Source: Candidatus Sumerlaeota bacterium (GTDB lineage: Bacteria > Sumerlaeota > Sumerlaeia > JAFGJS01). Taken from it: a stretch of DNA of 49,528 bases. Both the position numbers and the translations under genes were made by a program. This document shows positions 1 to 8,980 of the stretch, in pieces. The stretch covers positions 1 through 49,528 of the forward strand of contig JAFGJS010000084.1 of the NCBI GenBank assembly GCA_016928995.1, written 5' to 3'. The stretch's first letter is position 1. Every line of letters begins with the position of its first letter. Under the pieces are notes generated by a model that worked only from the letters and a program-made list of their open reading frames with translations, had not been told where the DNA came from and made no database searches.

Positions 1-750
1 CATCCAGTCGAACACTTCACGCCGGTCCAGCACGCCGATCACTTTGTCGCCGCCGCTCCCCTCGGTCACCGGGGCCTTGCTGAAGAGCCATTCGGCGCTG
101 CGCGATTTGACTTCGTGCAGCGTCATGTCCGCCGGCAGCATATAGACCACCGTGCGGGGCGTGACCAGATCCGCCGCAGTAACGTCGTTCAGTTTCAGGG
201 CGTTGATAGCCCATTGCGCCTCGGATTCGTGCAGCGTGCCTGTCTCCGCGCCCAGTTGTGTCAGGGCCAGGATGTCCTCTTCCTTCGGTCCGTGCGATTC
301 GCGGTGGAATTTATGGGTGATGAAACGGCAGGTCCAGACGAAGGGATACAGCACATTGATGATGGCGACCATGGGCAGGGATAACATCGGCGCGACCTTG
401 CTTGCGTAGTTCACGCCCAGGGTTTTGGGGATGATCTCGCTGCCGAAGAGAATGATCAGCGTAAACAGACCGGAAAAAACACCAACGACTGTGTTGTTGT
501 AGTGGTGCGCCACCAGCGCGCCGGCCACTGTGGCGCCGACGGTGTTGGCAATAGTGTTCAGGGTGAGGATCGCGGAAATCGGATCCTGCACATGCTGGCG
601 AAGTTGATGCAGCCGTTCGCCGCTTTTATGACCCGCCTGGCGCAAACGTTCGATCTTGGCCTTGCTGATAGAGTACAGGCTCGCTTCCATCAAGCTGCAC
701 AAGAAGCTCGTAACCGCGGCCAACAGCGTCACCAGGATGATTGCTAACAA
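1..750 (-). CDS. CNNM/DUF21 and CBS domain membrane protein (hemolysin C/CorC-like), 3' part beyond the window
   Basis: The minus-strand frame is open from position 750 to the left edge (250 codons), so this is the N-terminal part only. A TTG start at 750 is chosen because a purine-rich GAGCGAGG lies about 6 bases upstream and an in-frame stop lies just before that. The first ~185 residues form the CNNM (DUF21) module: hydrophobic segments, a conserved stretch TIANTVGATVAGAL, and GSEIIPKTLGVNYA, which matches the family's E-x-x-P-K motif. After a helical linker, the sequence VTPRTVVYMLPADMT starts the CBS pair, which is cut by the window edge. Members are inner-membrane proteins linked to Mg2+/Co2+ transport; the old name hemolysin is not supported functionally. 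The substrate here is inferred from the family only. Confidence 0.85.
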   Translation of the reverse strand, partial: MLAIILVTLLAAVTSFLCSLMEASLYSISKAKIERLRQAGHKSGERLHQLRQHVQDPISAILTLNTIANTVGATVAGALVAHHYNNTVVGVFSGLFTLIILFGSEIIPKTLGVNYASKVAPMLSLPMVAIINVLYPFVWTCRFITHKFHRESHGPKEEDILALTQLGAETGTLHESEAQWAINALKLNDVTAADLVTPRTVVYMLPADMTLHEVKSRSAEWLFSKAPVTEGSGGDKVIGVLDRREVFDWM

Positions 751-773
751 AACTTGCCTCGCTCTCTAATGAT

Positions 774-906
774 ACTCTTGCTCTCGCTCTTGCTTATGCT
801 CTTATTCTTGCTCTTGCTCTTGCTCTTGCTCTTTTTTATTTCGCATCAAAGAAAGATCCGAATTAGAGCAAACGTAATCGGAGACAATTTAAAGCAAGAG
901 CAAGAG
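774..906. repeat. Inverted low-complexity hexamer repeat (CTCTTG / CAAGAG)
   Basis: Positions 774-832 consist of about nine imperfect copies of the hexamer CTCTTG, ending in a T run. Positions 894-906 carry the complementary form (GCAAGAGCAAGAG). The two arms are inverted and separated by about 60 AT-rich bases. The element fills most of the gap between the CNNM gene and the glutamine amidotransferase. No coding potential is seen inside. It resembles the inverted arms found at nuo gene junctions in layout but not in sequence. Confidence 0.7.
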
Positions 907-936
907 AAAATACGCGCAATCTCCGGTTAATGCGCA

Positions 937-1659
937 TCATCTGACGCCGGGCTTGAATAAATTCCGCAGCAATTCATTCAGGGATTCTTGCGCCTGTGGC
1001 ACGTATTGTTCCGCTTCTTCCAGTTGCTGCTCCAGCCGCATCATGCCGCCGGTGGCGGCGATGTCCGGCGCGCTGAAGGGCAGTTCGATCCATTTGCGGA
1101 TCAATTCCGCCGTGACCTCGATGTGAAATTGCAGTCCGACGATGCGCGGACCGTAAGCGAAAGCCTGGTTGCGGTAGATCGCGTTGCCTGCCAGCCGGAT
1201 GGCGCCTTGCGGCAAGTGAAACGTGTCGCCGTGCCAGTGGAAGACTGTCTGCTTTTCCGGAAAGTGCTTGAAATACGGGTGCCGTTGCGCCTCGGATGTC
1301 CATTCCACCTCGCCCCAGCCCAGTTCCTTTTGCGGTCCGGGATAAACCTCGGAGTCGTCCAGGGCGTTCGCCAGGAGCTGCGCGCCGAGGCACACGCCGA
1401 GGATCGGCCGCCGGTGCGTGGCGGTGTTGACGAAGTCGCGGATGAAGGTTTTCTCCTGAAGCAGCCAGGGGTGTTTATGCTCTTCATACACCCCCATTGG
1501 TCCGCCCATGATCACCAGCCCGTTCCAACGATTCGTGTCCTGGGGTTTTTCATCGCCGGCGTAAAAGCGCATGATCTCCCATGGGATTCCTTCGCGGTCG
1601 AAGAAATCGCCGATCAAGGCAGCAGGTTCGTCGTCGATATGTTGCAATACCAAAATCAT
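937..1659 (-). CDS. Class I glutamine amidotransferase (GMP synthase-like GATase domain protein)
   Basis: A stand-alone 240-residue triad glutamine amidotransferase. The nucleophile elbow GVCLGAQLLANAL places the catalytic Cys at residue 90. LQFHIEVT supplies His179 and Glu181 of the triad. VIMGGPMGVYEE near residue 50 is the typical oxyanion-loop region. Such proteins hydrolyse glutamine, or gamma-glutamyl compounds, and either pass ammonia to a partner or act alone as glutamyl hydrolases. No synthetase partner is visible here. The start codon overlaps the stop of the CARF-HEPN gene by four bases (ATGA), which indicates translational coupling and a common transcript. The native substrate cannot be read from the sequence. 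Confidence 0.9.
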   Translation of the reverse strand: MILVLQHIDDEPAALIGDFFDREGIPWEIMRFYAGDEKPQDTNRWNGLVIMGGPMGVYEEHKHPWLLQEKTFIRDFVNTATHRRPILGVCLGAQLLANALDDSEVYPGPQKELGWGEVEWTSEAQRHPYFKHFPEKQTVFHWHGDTFHLPQGAIRLAGNAIYRNQAFAYGPRIVGLQFHIEVTAELIRKWIELPFSAPDIAATGGMMRLEQQLEEAEQYVPQAQESLNELLRNLFKPGVR

Positions 1660-2972
1660 GCGCCGTTCTTCGTAACCTCATCTTTCCTTGGGATGTTCCA
1701 TACGTCATTTTCGCGTTCGAGCCAGGTGAATTGCAGTTCGGCGCAAAGTTCTTCGAATCGCGGGATCATGGCGCGGCAGACATCGCCAGTGAAGCGGATG
1801 AAATCGAGCGCCTGCTCGCGCGACATCGGCTGGACTCCATGCGAGAGGAACGACCGCCCGCGCGTTTCCATCATCTCCTTCAGTCCTGGATGGGCGCAAA
1901 AGGTCTGGCCCAGCGGATGCTCCAGCAGGCGCAGCAATTCATACGATTTGCGCAGGCCGATGCGCACAAGGCCGTCGTCCATGCTGCGCAACGCATCAAA
2001 ATCAGGGCGGTATTTCGGCGGAACCTTGCGTGTGTCAACCCGATCGGTGTCAATACCGAATTGGTCGTGAAGGATGAATTGCGCCTGCATTTCCAGCGCC
2101 CGGTAGGCGCGGATGATTGCGTCGTCATACCGTGCGCTGTGGTAACGGCGCAGGGCGTTGTTAAAGACATCGGCGAAGAGCATCTCATTATAACGGCGCT
2201 CGCCGACCGAATCTGCCATCGCATTCAGGCTCTCCAGTTGGCTGGTTTTGGGGAAAAATCGCGCGGTCAGATACCCCTGCCCCTCGATCCCTTTGAGCTG
2301 TTCCAGCGCCTCGGTAAAGCGGAAATTATCCCAATCCGCGAAGGCGGAGGTCAGGATGCGCAGTTCATCCAGCACGATGATGTCCGCATCATCCAGCAAA
2401 TCCTGTTCAATCCGGTCGATGCTGTCCTTTGTGCTTTGGAAACGGAGTTGCTCGAAGAAATGCAGCGCTTCGAGCAGATGGTGATAGGCGAATACGACAC
2501 GGGGCGAGGTGTAAGATGATTTGCGCTCAACGGTGTTTTCACTGTGTTTATTGTAACGCAGCATCTCGCAGCGCTGGGTGAGCGCGGCGAGCACCAAACC
2601 AGTTGACATGACCTTGGTGCCGCTGGAGTAATTGATTGAAATGCGACGCGGTTCGAAACCGCGCTTAATCAAATGCCGGATACCGTCTTTCGCGGTCTGG
2701 AAGATTCCCCTCAGGTCATGAGCGTTATGCAGCGTCACGATCTGGTAATTTTCAGGGCTAAACTCCAGCATATCAATCATCCGGCGCGCTGTTGGCTCGC
2801 TCTGGCTCGTGGCGAGCAGCATGATAAACACTGGCCGGAACAGGCGGATATCAGCAACCAGCGATTCTACAATCATCTTATCTTGTGGAGAATCAATGCC
2901 AACGGTTAAAACCAGCGCTCTCCCCCGTCCGTTGCCGTTATTAGGGGCAGAAGTCCTCATCTCGTGTGTCAT
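1656..2972 (-). CDS. CARF-HEPN protein, TIGR02710/Csm6-like (putative cyclic-oligonucleotide-activated RNase)
   Basis: This 438-residue protein has the layout of CRISPR-associated CARF proteins of the Cas02710 type. Residues ~18-150 form a Rossmann-like domain beginning ALVLTVGIDSPQ. The conserved loop NYSSGTKVMSTGLVLAA (Ser-Ser-Gly-Thr-Lys at 116-120) corresponds to the ligand-binding motif of CARF domains. The middle is helical (RRYHSARYDDAIIRAYRALE). The C-terminal part contains RSFLSHG, an R-x4-H motif at residues 373-378 that fits the catalytic motif of HEPN RNases. ATG at 2972 is preferred over TTG at 3038 because AAGGA lies 7 bases upstream. In the known family, CARF binding of cyclic oligoadenylate activates RNA cleavage. 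No cas gene or CRISPR array lies within the window, so its signal source is unknown. It overlaps the next gene by ATGA. Confidence 0.82.
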   Translation of the reverse strand: MTHEMRTSAPNNGNGRGRALVLTVGIDSPQDKMIVESLVADIRLFRPVFIMLLATSQSEPTARRMIDMLEFSPENYQIVTLHNAHDLRGIFQTAKDGIRHLIKRGFEPRRISINYSSGTKVMSTGLVLAALTQRCEMLRYNKHSENTVERKSSYTSPRVVFAYHHLLEALHFFEQLRFQSTKDSIDRIEQDLLDDADIIVLDELRILTSAFADWDNFRFTEALEQLKGIEGQGYLTARFFPKTSQLESLNAMADSVGERRYNEMLFADVFNNALRRYHSARYDDAIIRAYRALEMQAQFILHDQFGIDTDRVDTRKVPPKYRPDFDALRSMDDGLVRIGLRKSYELLRLLEHPLGQTFCAHPGLKEMMETRGRSFLSHGVQPMSREQALDFIRFTGDVCRAMIPRFEELCAELQFTWLERENDVWNIPRKDEVTKNGA

Positions 2973-3166
2973 ACCGCCATCCTTGGGATCAAACGAATCT
3001 TGGTCAGAATGAAGATCTTTTTGCGTGAATTCAACCAAAATCAGTTGACAATGCCGGTTCAGCTCTTTTCTGTAACCTATTTCCGCGTATTTCCGCGGTA
3101 ATCTTCAAAAATCGGCTAAAAAATAAATGCGCAGTTTGCGCGTTTCTATTTCGTGGAGGTATCTCA

Positions 3167-4411
3167 ATGAGTGAATTTGAAAAGCTGTCTCCGCCCAGCG
3201 GCGGGGAGCTGATCCAGATCAAACGCAAGCGCATCTCCGTCCCCGACAAGCCCATAATTCCGGTAATCCCAGGCGATGGAATTGGCCCGGAAATCACTGC
3301 CGTCATGCGCGCCGTGGTGGATGCCGCGGTGGCCAAGGCTTTTGACGGCCGTCGTCAAATCCAATGGATGGAATGCTTGGCAGGCGAGGCGGCGATGGCT
3401 TCCTATGGCACGCCGATGCCCGATGATACGGTCAAGGCGATCCAGAAATACGTCGTCGCGATCAAGGGGCCATTGACCACGCCCGTCGGCGGCGGCATCC
3501 GCAGCCTGAACGTCGCGTTCCGCCAGATCCTGGATTTATATGCCTGCGTGCGGCCCGTGCGCTACTATCGCGGGGTGCCCAGTCCGCATCGCCGGCCGCA
3601 GAAGGTCAATGTGGTGATCTTTCGTGAGAACACCGAGGATGTCTACGCCGGGATCGAATACAAAGCCGGCACGGACGAGGCCAATCGTGTGCGCGACTTC
3701 CTGGTCAATGAACTTGGCGCCAACATCCGCGAGTTCAGCGGCATCGGGATCAAGCCGATCAGCGAGTTTGGCAGCAAGCGCATCGTGCGCAAGGCGATCC
3801 AGTACGCGATCGACAACAAACGCAGTTCCGTGACGATGATGCATAAAGGCAACATCATGAAGTTCACGGAAGGCGCCTTCCGCGATTGGGGCTATGAACT
3901 GGCCAAGGAGGAATTCGCCAAGGACGTGATCAGCGAAGACGAATTATGGGAGAAATACAACGGCCAGGCGCCCAGGGGCATGATCGTCCTGAAGGACCGC
4001 ATCGCCGATTCGATGTTCCAGCAGATCCAGACCCGTCCCGATGAGTATGATGTGATCGCCACGCCCAACCTGAACGGCGACTTCCTCTCCGACGCCGCCG
4101 CGGCGCTGGTCGGCGGTCTCGGTCTTGCGCCGGGCGCGAACATCGGCGATTTCGTCGGGCTGTTTGAGGCGACTCATGGCACGGCGCCGAAATATGCCGG
4201 CAAAAACATGGTCAATCCCGGCTCGCTGATCCTTTCGAGCGTGATGATGCTGGAATACATGCGCTGGAACCGCGCGGCGCGGCTGATCACCAAGGCGCTG
4301 CAGGCCACGATCCGGCAGAAAAAGGTGACCTACGACCTTGAGCGGCAGATGAAGGGCGCAACCAAGCTCGGCTCGAAGGAATTCGGCGAGGCCATCATCA
4401 GCAACATGTAA
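3167..4411 (+). CDS. icd: Isocitrate dehydrogenase [NADP+]
   Basis: A 414-residue protein that aligns throughout with the homodimeric bacterial NADP-dependent enzyme. It oxidatively decarboxylates isocitrate to 2-oxoglutarate in the TCA cycle. Visible landmarks are [12 protein letters not shown] near the N-terminus, [19 protein letters not shown] (containing the active-site serine that is phosphorylated in E. coli), and [31 protein letters not shown] has the Lys-Tyr pair typical of NADP rather than NAD specificity. The ATG follows GGAGG with suitable spacing. It is divergent from the CARF gene, with about 195 bp between the chosen starts. A perfect TTGACA lies at 3045, but no convincing -10 box follows. 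The terminator-like hairpin at 4456 lies downstream. Confidence 0.97.
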   Translation: MSEFEKLSPPSGGELIQIKRKRISVPDKPIIPVIPGDGIGPEITAVMRAVVDAAVAKAFDGRRQIQWMECLAGEAAMASYGTPMPDDTVKAIQKYVVAIKGPLTTPVGGGIRSLNVAFRQILDLYACVRPVRYYRGVPSPHRRPQKVNVVIFRENTEDVYAGIEYKAGTDEANRVRDFLVNELGANIREFSGIGIKPISEFGSKRIVRKAIQYAIDNKRSSVTMMHKGNIMKFTEGAFRDWGYELAKEEFAKDVISEDELWEKYNGQAPRGMIVLKDRIADSMFQQIQTRPDEYDVIATPNLNGDFLSDAAAALVGGLGLAPGANIGDFVGLFEATHGTAPKYAGKNMVNPGSLILSSVMMLEYMRWNRAARLITKALQATIRQKKVTYDLERQMKGATKLGSKEFGEAIISNM

Positions 4412-4455
4412 AGCATGGTGAAGAAAGCATTGCACTTTCAGCGAATAGAACAAAC

Positions 4456-4483
4456 CGCCGGATCGGCATCTCCCGATCCGGCG
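4456..4483. terminator. Convergent bidirectional terminator hairpin between icd and the Asp-box gene
   Basis: A perfect 11-bp stem (CGCCGGATCGG paired with CCGATCCGGCG) closes a 6-base loop. It lies 45 bp after icd and 28 bp after the end of the convergent secreted-protein gene. The T tracts are weak on both sides (ATCGTTGTT on plus, GTTTGTTC on minus), so its terminator role is likely but not certain. Confidence 0.7.
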
Positions 4484-4510
4484 ATCGTTGTTCTGGACTT
4501 CATTATGAGT

Positions 4511-7500
4511 TTACTCAAACAAGTTCCACCGGTCTGCCTGGGTGTTTTCTTCTTCAGCAGCGGTAATCTGTCCTGTCACTGTAAAGTTGAACAAATAGGG
4601 AACTGCTTCGCCTTCCCGGGTCATGAAACTTACCATGCCGCTGAAATCGCCGGCGGTTGTCGTGGGCAATTCGACGGTGAATGTCTCCGTCGCCCCTGGC
4701 GGCATCAGGTATCCGTAGTATGACATGCTCTCCGGAAATCCTTCCGTGATGACGAAAGGCGTATCGGCAGCCAAATCAGCGAGATGAAGAAAGGTGTATA
4801 GTTGTCCGCTGCCTGAGACTGCCAGATTCTCGACAGTGACAACGAGCGACAGGCTGGTGGCGCCTTGTTCGGCGCTGCCCATGTCGATCACAGTCGCGCT
4901 GCTGATTACATCCTGCGACTGCGCAGTGACCCGTATTTCCGACCAGTCATCGATTTCTCCGGTCACGCTGAACGTGGTGGGATTTTCATCCGCGTCGTTC
5001 GTGGCGATGCTGACCACTCCGTCGTAATCGCCCACGGGATAATCGCCGCTTAAGGTCAAGGCAAAGGTGTCCGAATTGCCCGGAGCCAGCACCGAGGCGA
5101 GCGGATTCGTCAATACGTAACCCGCCGGGATAACCGGCGTTCCCAACGTCAGATTTACATTGCCTGTGTTCGTCACCCGAAAGGTCCGGGTGCCGCTCGA
5201 AACCTCGGTCGTTGCGAAAAGGCTCACCGGCCCACCGCCGTTCGGGATTTCCGTCCACGGCGCCGGGAAATAAGTCTCCAGTTCCAGCAGTATCTCCGGA
5301 TTGTCGATTTCGAAAATGGCTGTGAAGGTCGAGGCTTCCGTCACATTCGTCACGGTCAGCGGATTGTCTGTGGAAAAATCAAGGCCGTCATCGGTCCACT
5401 TGATGAAATGCCAGCCGAGGGGCGCATTCGCGGAAACCGAGGTGCAGTCGTCGCTATAATTGACTGTTTGCGAAGTTGCGCCAGTCAGCGACGCTCCAGG
5501 CGCGCCGTCGGTCACGAAGGTCAGTGTATATTGATAGATGGCAAAAACGGCGGTGAACGAAGTATCCTCCGTGACGTTCGTCACTGTCAGGGGATTTGAT
5601 GTTGAGTAATCGAAACCGTTGCTTGCCCACTTGACGAAATGGTATCCTGTGGGATTTTGGGCGATGACTGGTGTGCAATCAGCGCCGATGACAACCTCCT
5701 GAAAAACATCGCCGTCAATCCATGATCCTAACGTGCCATCCGTATGGAATGACACCATGTATTGACTGATAAAAACACCTGTGGAAAATAAAATGTCATT
5801 ATCTGTCCCAATCGTCAATCCGAGCGAGTTGGACGATGACCATATCGCGCCCCAAAGCCCAGCGCCATCAGTCGTAATTTGCGGTGAGATGTCTGCGAAT
5901 GGATCTGTCGCGGCGCCGGTGTTAATCACAGAAGGCGCAGTCCAGTCCACGCCATTATTGATCGAATGAGCAATGAGCAAGTCAGAATCTGTTCCAATCG
6001 TTCCATCGAGCGAATCATTTGATTCCCACACCACAACCCAGTGATTTGATGTGTCAAAGATGACGCTTGGATAATGATCATCGCCCGAATCGTATAGAGC
6101 GTTCGTATTGAGCGCTATGGGTGAACTCCAGTTCAAGCCATTATCAGACGATCTGGATACTAGAATATCATCATCCGTCCCGATTGTATTGCTGAGCGAA
6201 TCATCCGATCGCCATGCTACAATCCAGTTGCCGGCATCATCCGTCGCTATTTGCGGCTCGCAATCATCGCCTGCATCGACAGATGAATTCGTATTTAGCG
6301 CAGTTGGAGTGGTCCAGGACATGCCATCGTCGGTTGAAATCGCAATTAAAACATCGTAGTCAGCGCCAATCGAACCGCTTAATGAATCATTGGAACTCCA
6401 TACTGCTATCCAGTTCCCAAAAGTATCGACCGTAATCTGCGGCGATAAATCATCTCCTGTATCGGTCGCCGCATTCGTGTTAAGAGCAGTGGGAGTGGTC
6501 CAGCTTACGCCATCATCTGCTGAGCATGAGAATAAGATATCCCAATCTGTTCCGATCACGCCTTCGAGAGATTCACATGATTGCCAGACTGCTATCCACT
6601 GGCCTGCATTGGTCCAAGTGACATTCGCCTTTGTATCGTCCTCTGAATCTGTTTCGGCATTGGAATTAAGCGCGGTTGGCGTTGTCCAGTTGCTCCCATT
6701 GTCTGTTGATCGCGAAATGAATATATCATCATCAGATTGGTATGCATTCCACACTGCCAACCAATTGCCAAGTCCGTCGGTGGAAATCTGCGAATAATAG
6801 CTCTCGCTGCTTGGTAAACCAGCAAAGGTGAGTAGCGTTATAGGTTCTGACCAATTTGCTCCATCATCATTCGAGTGCGAAACACAGATGGAATGTTCCC
6901 AAATAGGAAGATTGAAATTGTATGTCGAATCCCATATTGCAACCCAATGCCCTGAGCCGTCCGTTGCGATTGAGGGCAAATAATCGTCATCATTGTATGC
7001 ATCGGACGCCGCAGTGCTATCGGGTGTTTGGGGAGGATCGAACACCAATCGTTCAACTTGATTTATTTCAAAAAGAGCGGTATACACCATATCCTCGTAA
7101 ACATCAGTCACGATCAAGGGATTATCCGTCGAAAAACTTGCGCCGTTGTGTGTCCATTTGTGGAAATGCCAGCCATCTGACGCTTGAGCGAACACTGGAG
7201 TGCAGTCCTCGCCAGGATTGATTGTCTGAGACGTTGCTCCGGAGAGCGACGCTCCCGATGGGCCATATATGTCGAAGGTCACTGTATAATCATTTCTAGC
7301 AAAGATGGCAGTGAAACTCATATCATCAGTCACGTTCGTCACAGTCAAGGGATTGCTCGTCGAGAAATCCAATCCATCTCTTTGCCATTTAACAAAGTGA
7401 TAACGTGGAGGAGCTTGTGCCGAAACTGACGTGCCGTCGTCTCCGAGTTTAACCTGTTGAGCGGCGTTGCCTGACAGCGTAGCGCTTGATGTGCCGTCTG

Positions 7501-8980
7501 TTTGGAATATCAACTCGTAATGAATCGCTCCATTCGAGAACAAGATATCCCGGTCATTGCCGATTGTTCCGCCAAGCGGATCGTAGGCGTACCAGACGAC
7601 GACACAATTTCCAGCAGCGTCGACAGCGAAATGTGGATTGCCATCCCACACTTCGCCATCTGACGCAGCATCGGAAGTTAGAGGAGCCGGTGATGTCCAT
7701 GTCACTCCGTCATTTTTTGAAAGTGCGTATTGAATATCCCAGTCCGATCCTATTGTTCCATCAAGAGTATTGGAGGAGGCCCATATCATAATCCAATTAT
7801 CTGAGTTAAAGAGGGCAAGATGCGAACTTCCATCGCTTCCCGAATCAGTCGCGGCATTAGTATTAAGCGGGGCAGGAGCAGTCCAGCTTGCACCATTGTC
7901 TGTTGAACGTGCGATAAGAATATCTGAATCCGTCCCAATCGTCCCCTCAAGTGAATCCGTACTGCTCCATTCCGCTAACCATTGACCTGCACCGCAAGCT
8001 GTCACTTGCGCACCACTATCGCCGCCCGAATCAATTCCAGCATTGCTGTTAAGCGCAACAGGAGCGGTCCAGGTCAATCCATTGTCGGTCGAACGAGATA
8101 TGAGAATATCCGAATCCGTGCCGATTGTTCCACCAAGTGAATCATGGGACATCCACACAGCAATCCAGTTGCCTGCGCCATCAGTTGAGACAGTTGGGAT
8201 ATAATCAGATCCGGAATCACTCGCTGCATTGGAATTAAGAGCGTCAGGAACGCTCCAGGTTATGCCGTTGTCTGATGAAGTCGCGTAAAATATATCCGAA
8301 TCTGTCCCAATGGTTCCACCGAGCGTTTCATCTCCAGACCATACTGCAATCCAGTTGCCAGCGCCATCTGTCGCGAGTTGAGGTTTTTGATCAGTGCCAA
8401 CATCCGTGGCAGCGTTGGCGTTTAGCGCCTCGGGATCACTCCAGCTCATTCCATTATCTGTCGAACGGGATATTAGAATGTCTCCTTCTGTGCCGATTGT
8501 CCCACCGAGAGAATCGCCAGAATTCCATACTACAATCCAGGTGCCGGAACCATCAAACGCGATACATGGAGCGCCATCATTTCCTGAATCGGTAGCTGCA
8601 TTGGTGTTCAGCGGCGCCGACACGGTCCAACTATCCCCATTATCGGAGGAGCGCGCGAAAAAGATATCGGATTCCCCTTCATCCATTCTACTAAGTTCCC
8701 ACACCGCAATCCAGTTGCCGGCACCATCAGTCGCAACTTTTGCGGCATCGTCATAATTATCCTCATCCGTTGTAGCGTTGCTGTTAAGCGGAGCTGATAT
8801 TCCCATCACCAATTCCACGGCAGATGATCTGTCGGGCAAACCCAACACTACCGTCAGCATAAATAGCAATAGGAGCATCCTGCTTATACGTAGATGACCG
8901 CATTGCGATTGAATGTGCTGTTGCGCCATGCGAAAGATGTTTTTTCCTGCATGAGCTGTAATAAGATCAATCATAACCAT
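4511..8980 (-). CDS. Very large secreted Asp-box (BNR) beta-propeller protein with InlB B-repeats
   Basis: A 1,489-residue exported protein. A hydrophobic signal segment (MLLLLFMLTVVLGLPDRSSA) lies at about residues 35-54 after an unusually long n-region. AGGGAAGGG precedes the ATG at 8980, supporting that start. Six Asp-box units of ~58 residues follow, with motifs such as STDNGMSW (first at 111-118). Two InlB-type B-repeats come next (~490-640), then six more Asp-box units (~650-1080), two more B-repeats (~1095-1245), and two Ig-like choice-of-anchor/ASH-type domains to the C-terminus. Asp boxes normally mark turns of sialidase-like propellers. The catalytic Arg and the RIP motif of true sialidases were not seen, so a binding or structural role is more likely. 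No C-terminal sorting signal is recognised. Similarity between units suggests recent internal duplication. Confidence 0.85.
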   Translation of the reverse strand: MVMIDLITAHAGKNIFRMAQQHIQSQCGHLRISRMLLLLFMLTVVLGLPDRSSAVELVMGISAPLNSNATTDEDNYDDAAKVATDGAGNWIAVWELSRMDEGESDIFFARSSDNGDSWTVSAPLNTNAATDSGNDGAPCIAFDGSGTWIVVWNSGDSLGGTIGTEGDILISRSTDNGMSWSDPEALNANAATDVGTDQKPQLATDGAGNWIAVWSGDETLGGTIGTDSDIFYATSSDNGITWSVPDALNSNAASDSGSDYIPTVSTDGAGNWIAVWMSHDSLGGTIGTDSDILISRSTDNGLTWTAPVALNSNAGIDSGGDSGAQVTACGAGQWLAEWSSTDSLEGTIGTDSDILIARSTDNGASWTAPAPLNTNAATDSGSDGSSHLALFNSDNWIMIWASSNTLDGTIGSDWDIQYALSKNDGVTWTSPAPLTSDAASDGEVWDGNPHFAVDAAGNCVVVWYAYDPLGGTIGNDRDILFSNGAIHYELIFQTDGTSSATLSGNAAQQVKLGDDGTSVSAQAPPRYHFVKWQRDGLDFSTSNPLTVTNVTDDMSFTAIFARNDYTVTFDIYGPSGASLSGATSQTINPGEDCTPVFAQASDGWHFHKWTHNGASFSTDNPLIVTDVYEDMVYTALFEINQVERLVFDPPQTPDSTAASDAYNDDDYLPSIATDGSGHWVAIWDSTYNFNLPIWEHSICVSHSNDDGANWSEPITLLTFAGLPSSESYYSQISTDGLGNWLAVWNAYQSDDDIFISRSTDNGSNWTTPTALNSNAETDSEDDTKANVTWTNAGQWIAVWQSCESLEGVIGTDWDILFSCSADDGVSWTTPTALNTNAATDTGDDLSPQITVDTFGNWIAVWSSNDSLSGSIGADYDVLIAISTDDGMSWTTPTALNTNSSVDAGDDCEPQIATDDAGNWIVAWRSDDSLSNTIGTDDDILVSRSSDNGLNWSSPIALNTNALYDSGDDHYPSVIFDTSNHWVVVWESNDSLDGTIGTDSDLLIAHSINNGVDWTAPSVINTGAATDPFADISPQITTDGAGLWGAIWSSSNSLGLTIGTDNDILFSTGVFISQYMVSFHTDGTLGSWIDGDVFQEVVIGADCTPVIAQNPTGYHFVKWASNGFDYSTSNPLTVTNVTEDTSFTAVFAIYQYTLTFVTDGAPGASLTGATSQTVNYSDDCTSVSANAPLGWHFIKWTDDGLDFSTDNPLTVTNVTEASTFTAIFEIDNPEILLELETYFPAPWTEIPNGGGPVSLFATTEVSSGTRTFRVTNTGNVNLTLGTPVIPAGYVLTNPLASVLAPGNSDTFALTLSGDYPVGDYDGVVSIATNDADENPTTFSVTGEIDDWSEIRVTAQSQDVISSATVIDMGSAEQGATSLSLVVTVENLAVSGSGQLYTFLHLADLAADTPFVITEGFPESMSYYGYLMPPGATETFTVELPTTTAGDFSGMVSFMTREGEAVPYLFNFTVTGQITAAEEENTQADRWNLFE

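Noticed and set aside
774-832. CTCTTG run as a possible CRISPR array
   Set aside because: The units are contiguous hexamers without spacers.
988-2519. Long plus-strand open frames opposite the amidotransferase and CARF genes
   Set aside because: They have no family features, whereas the minus-strand proteins carry clear catalytic motifs.
3045-3073. Promoter for icd with TTGACA at 3045
   Set aside because: The -35 is perfect, but no -10 hexamer occurs at 16-18 bases, so it was not listed as a feature.
4511-8980. Annotation of the Asp-box protein as an active sialidase
   Set aside because: Asp boxes are structural. The RIP motif and catalytic Arg/Tyr/Glu set were not seen.
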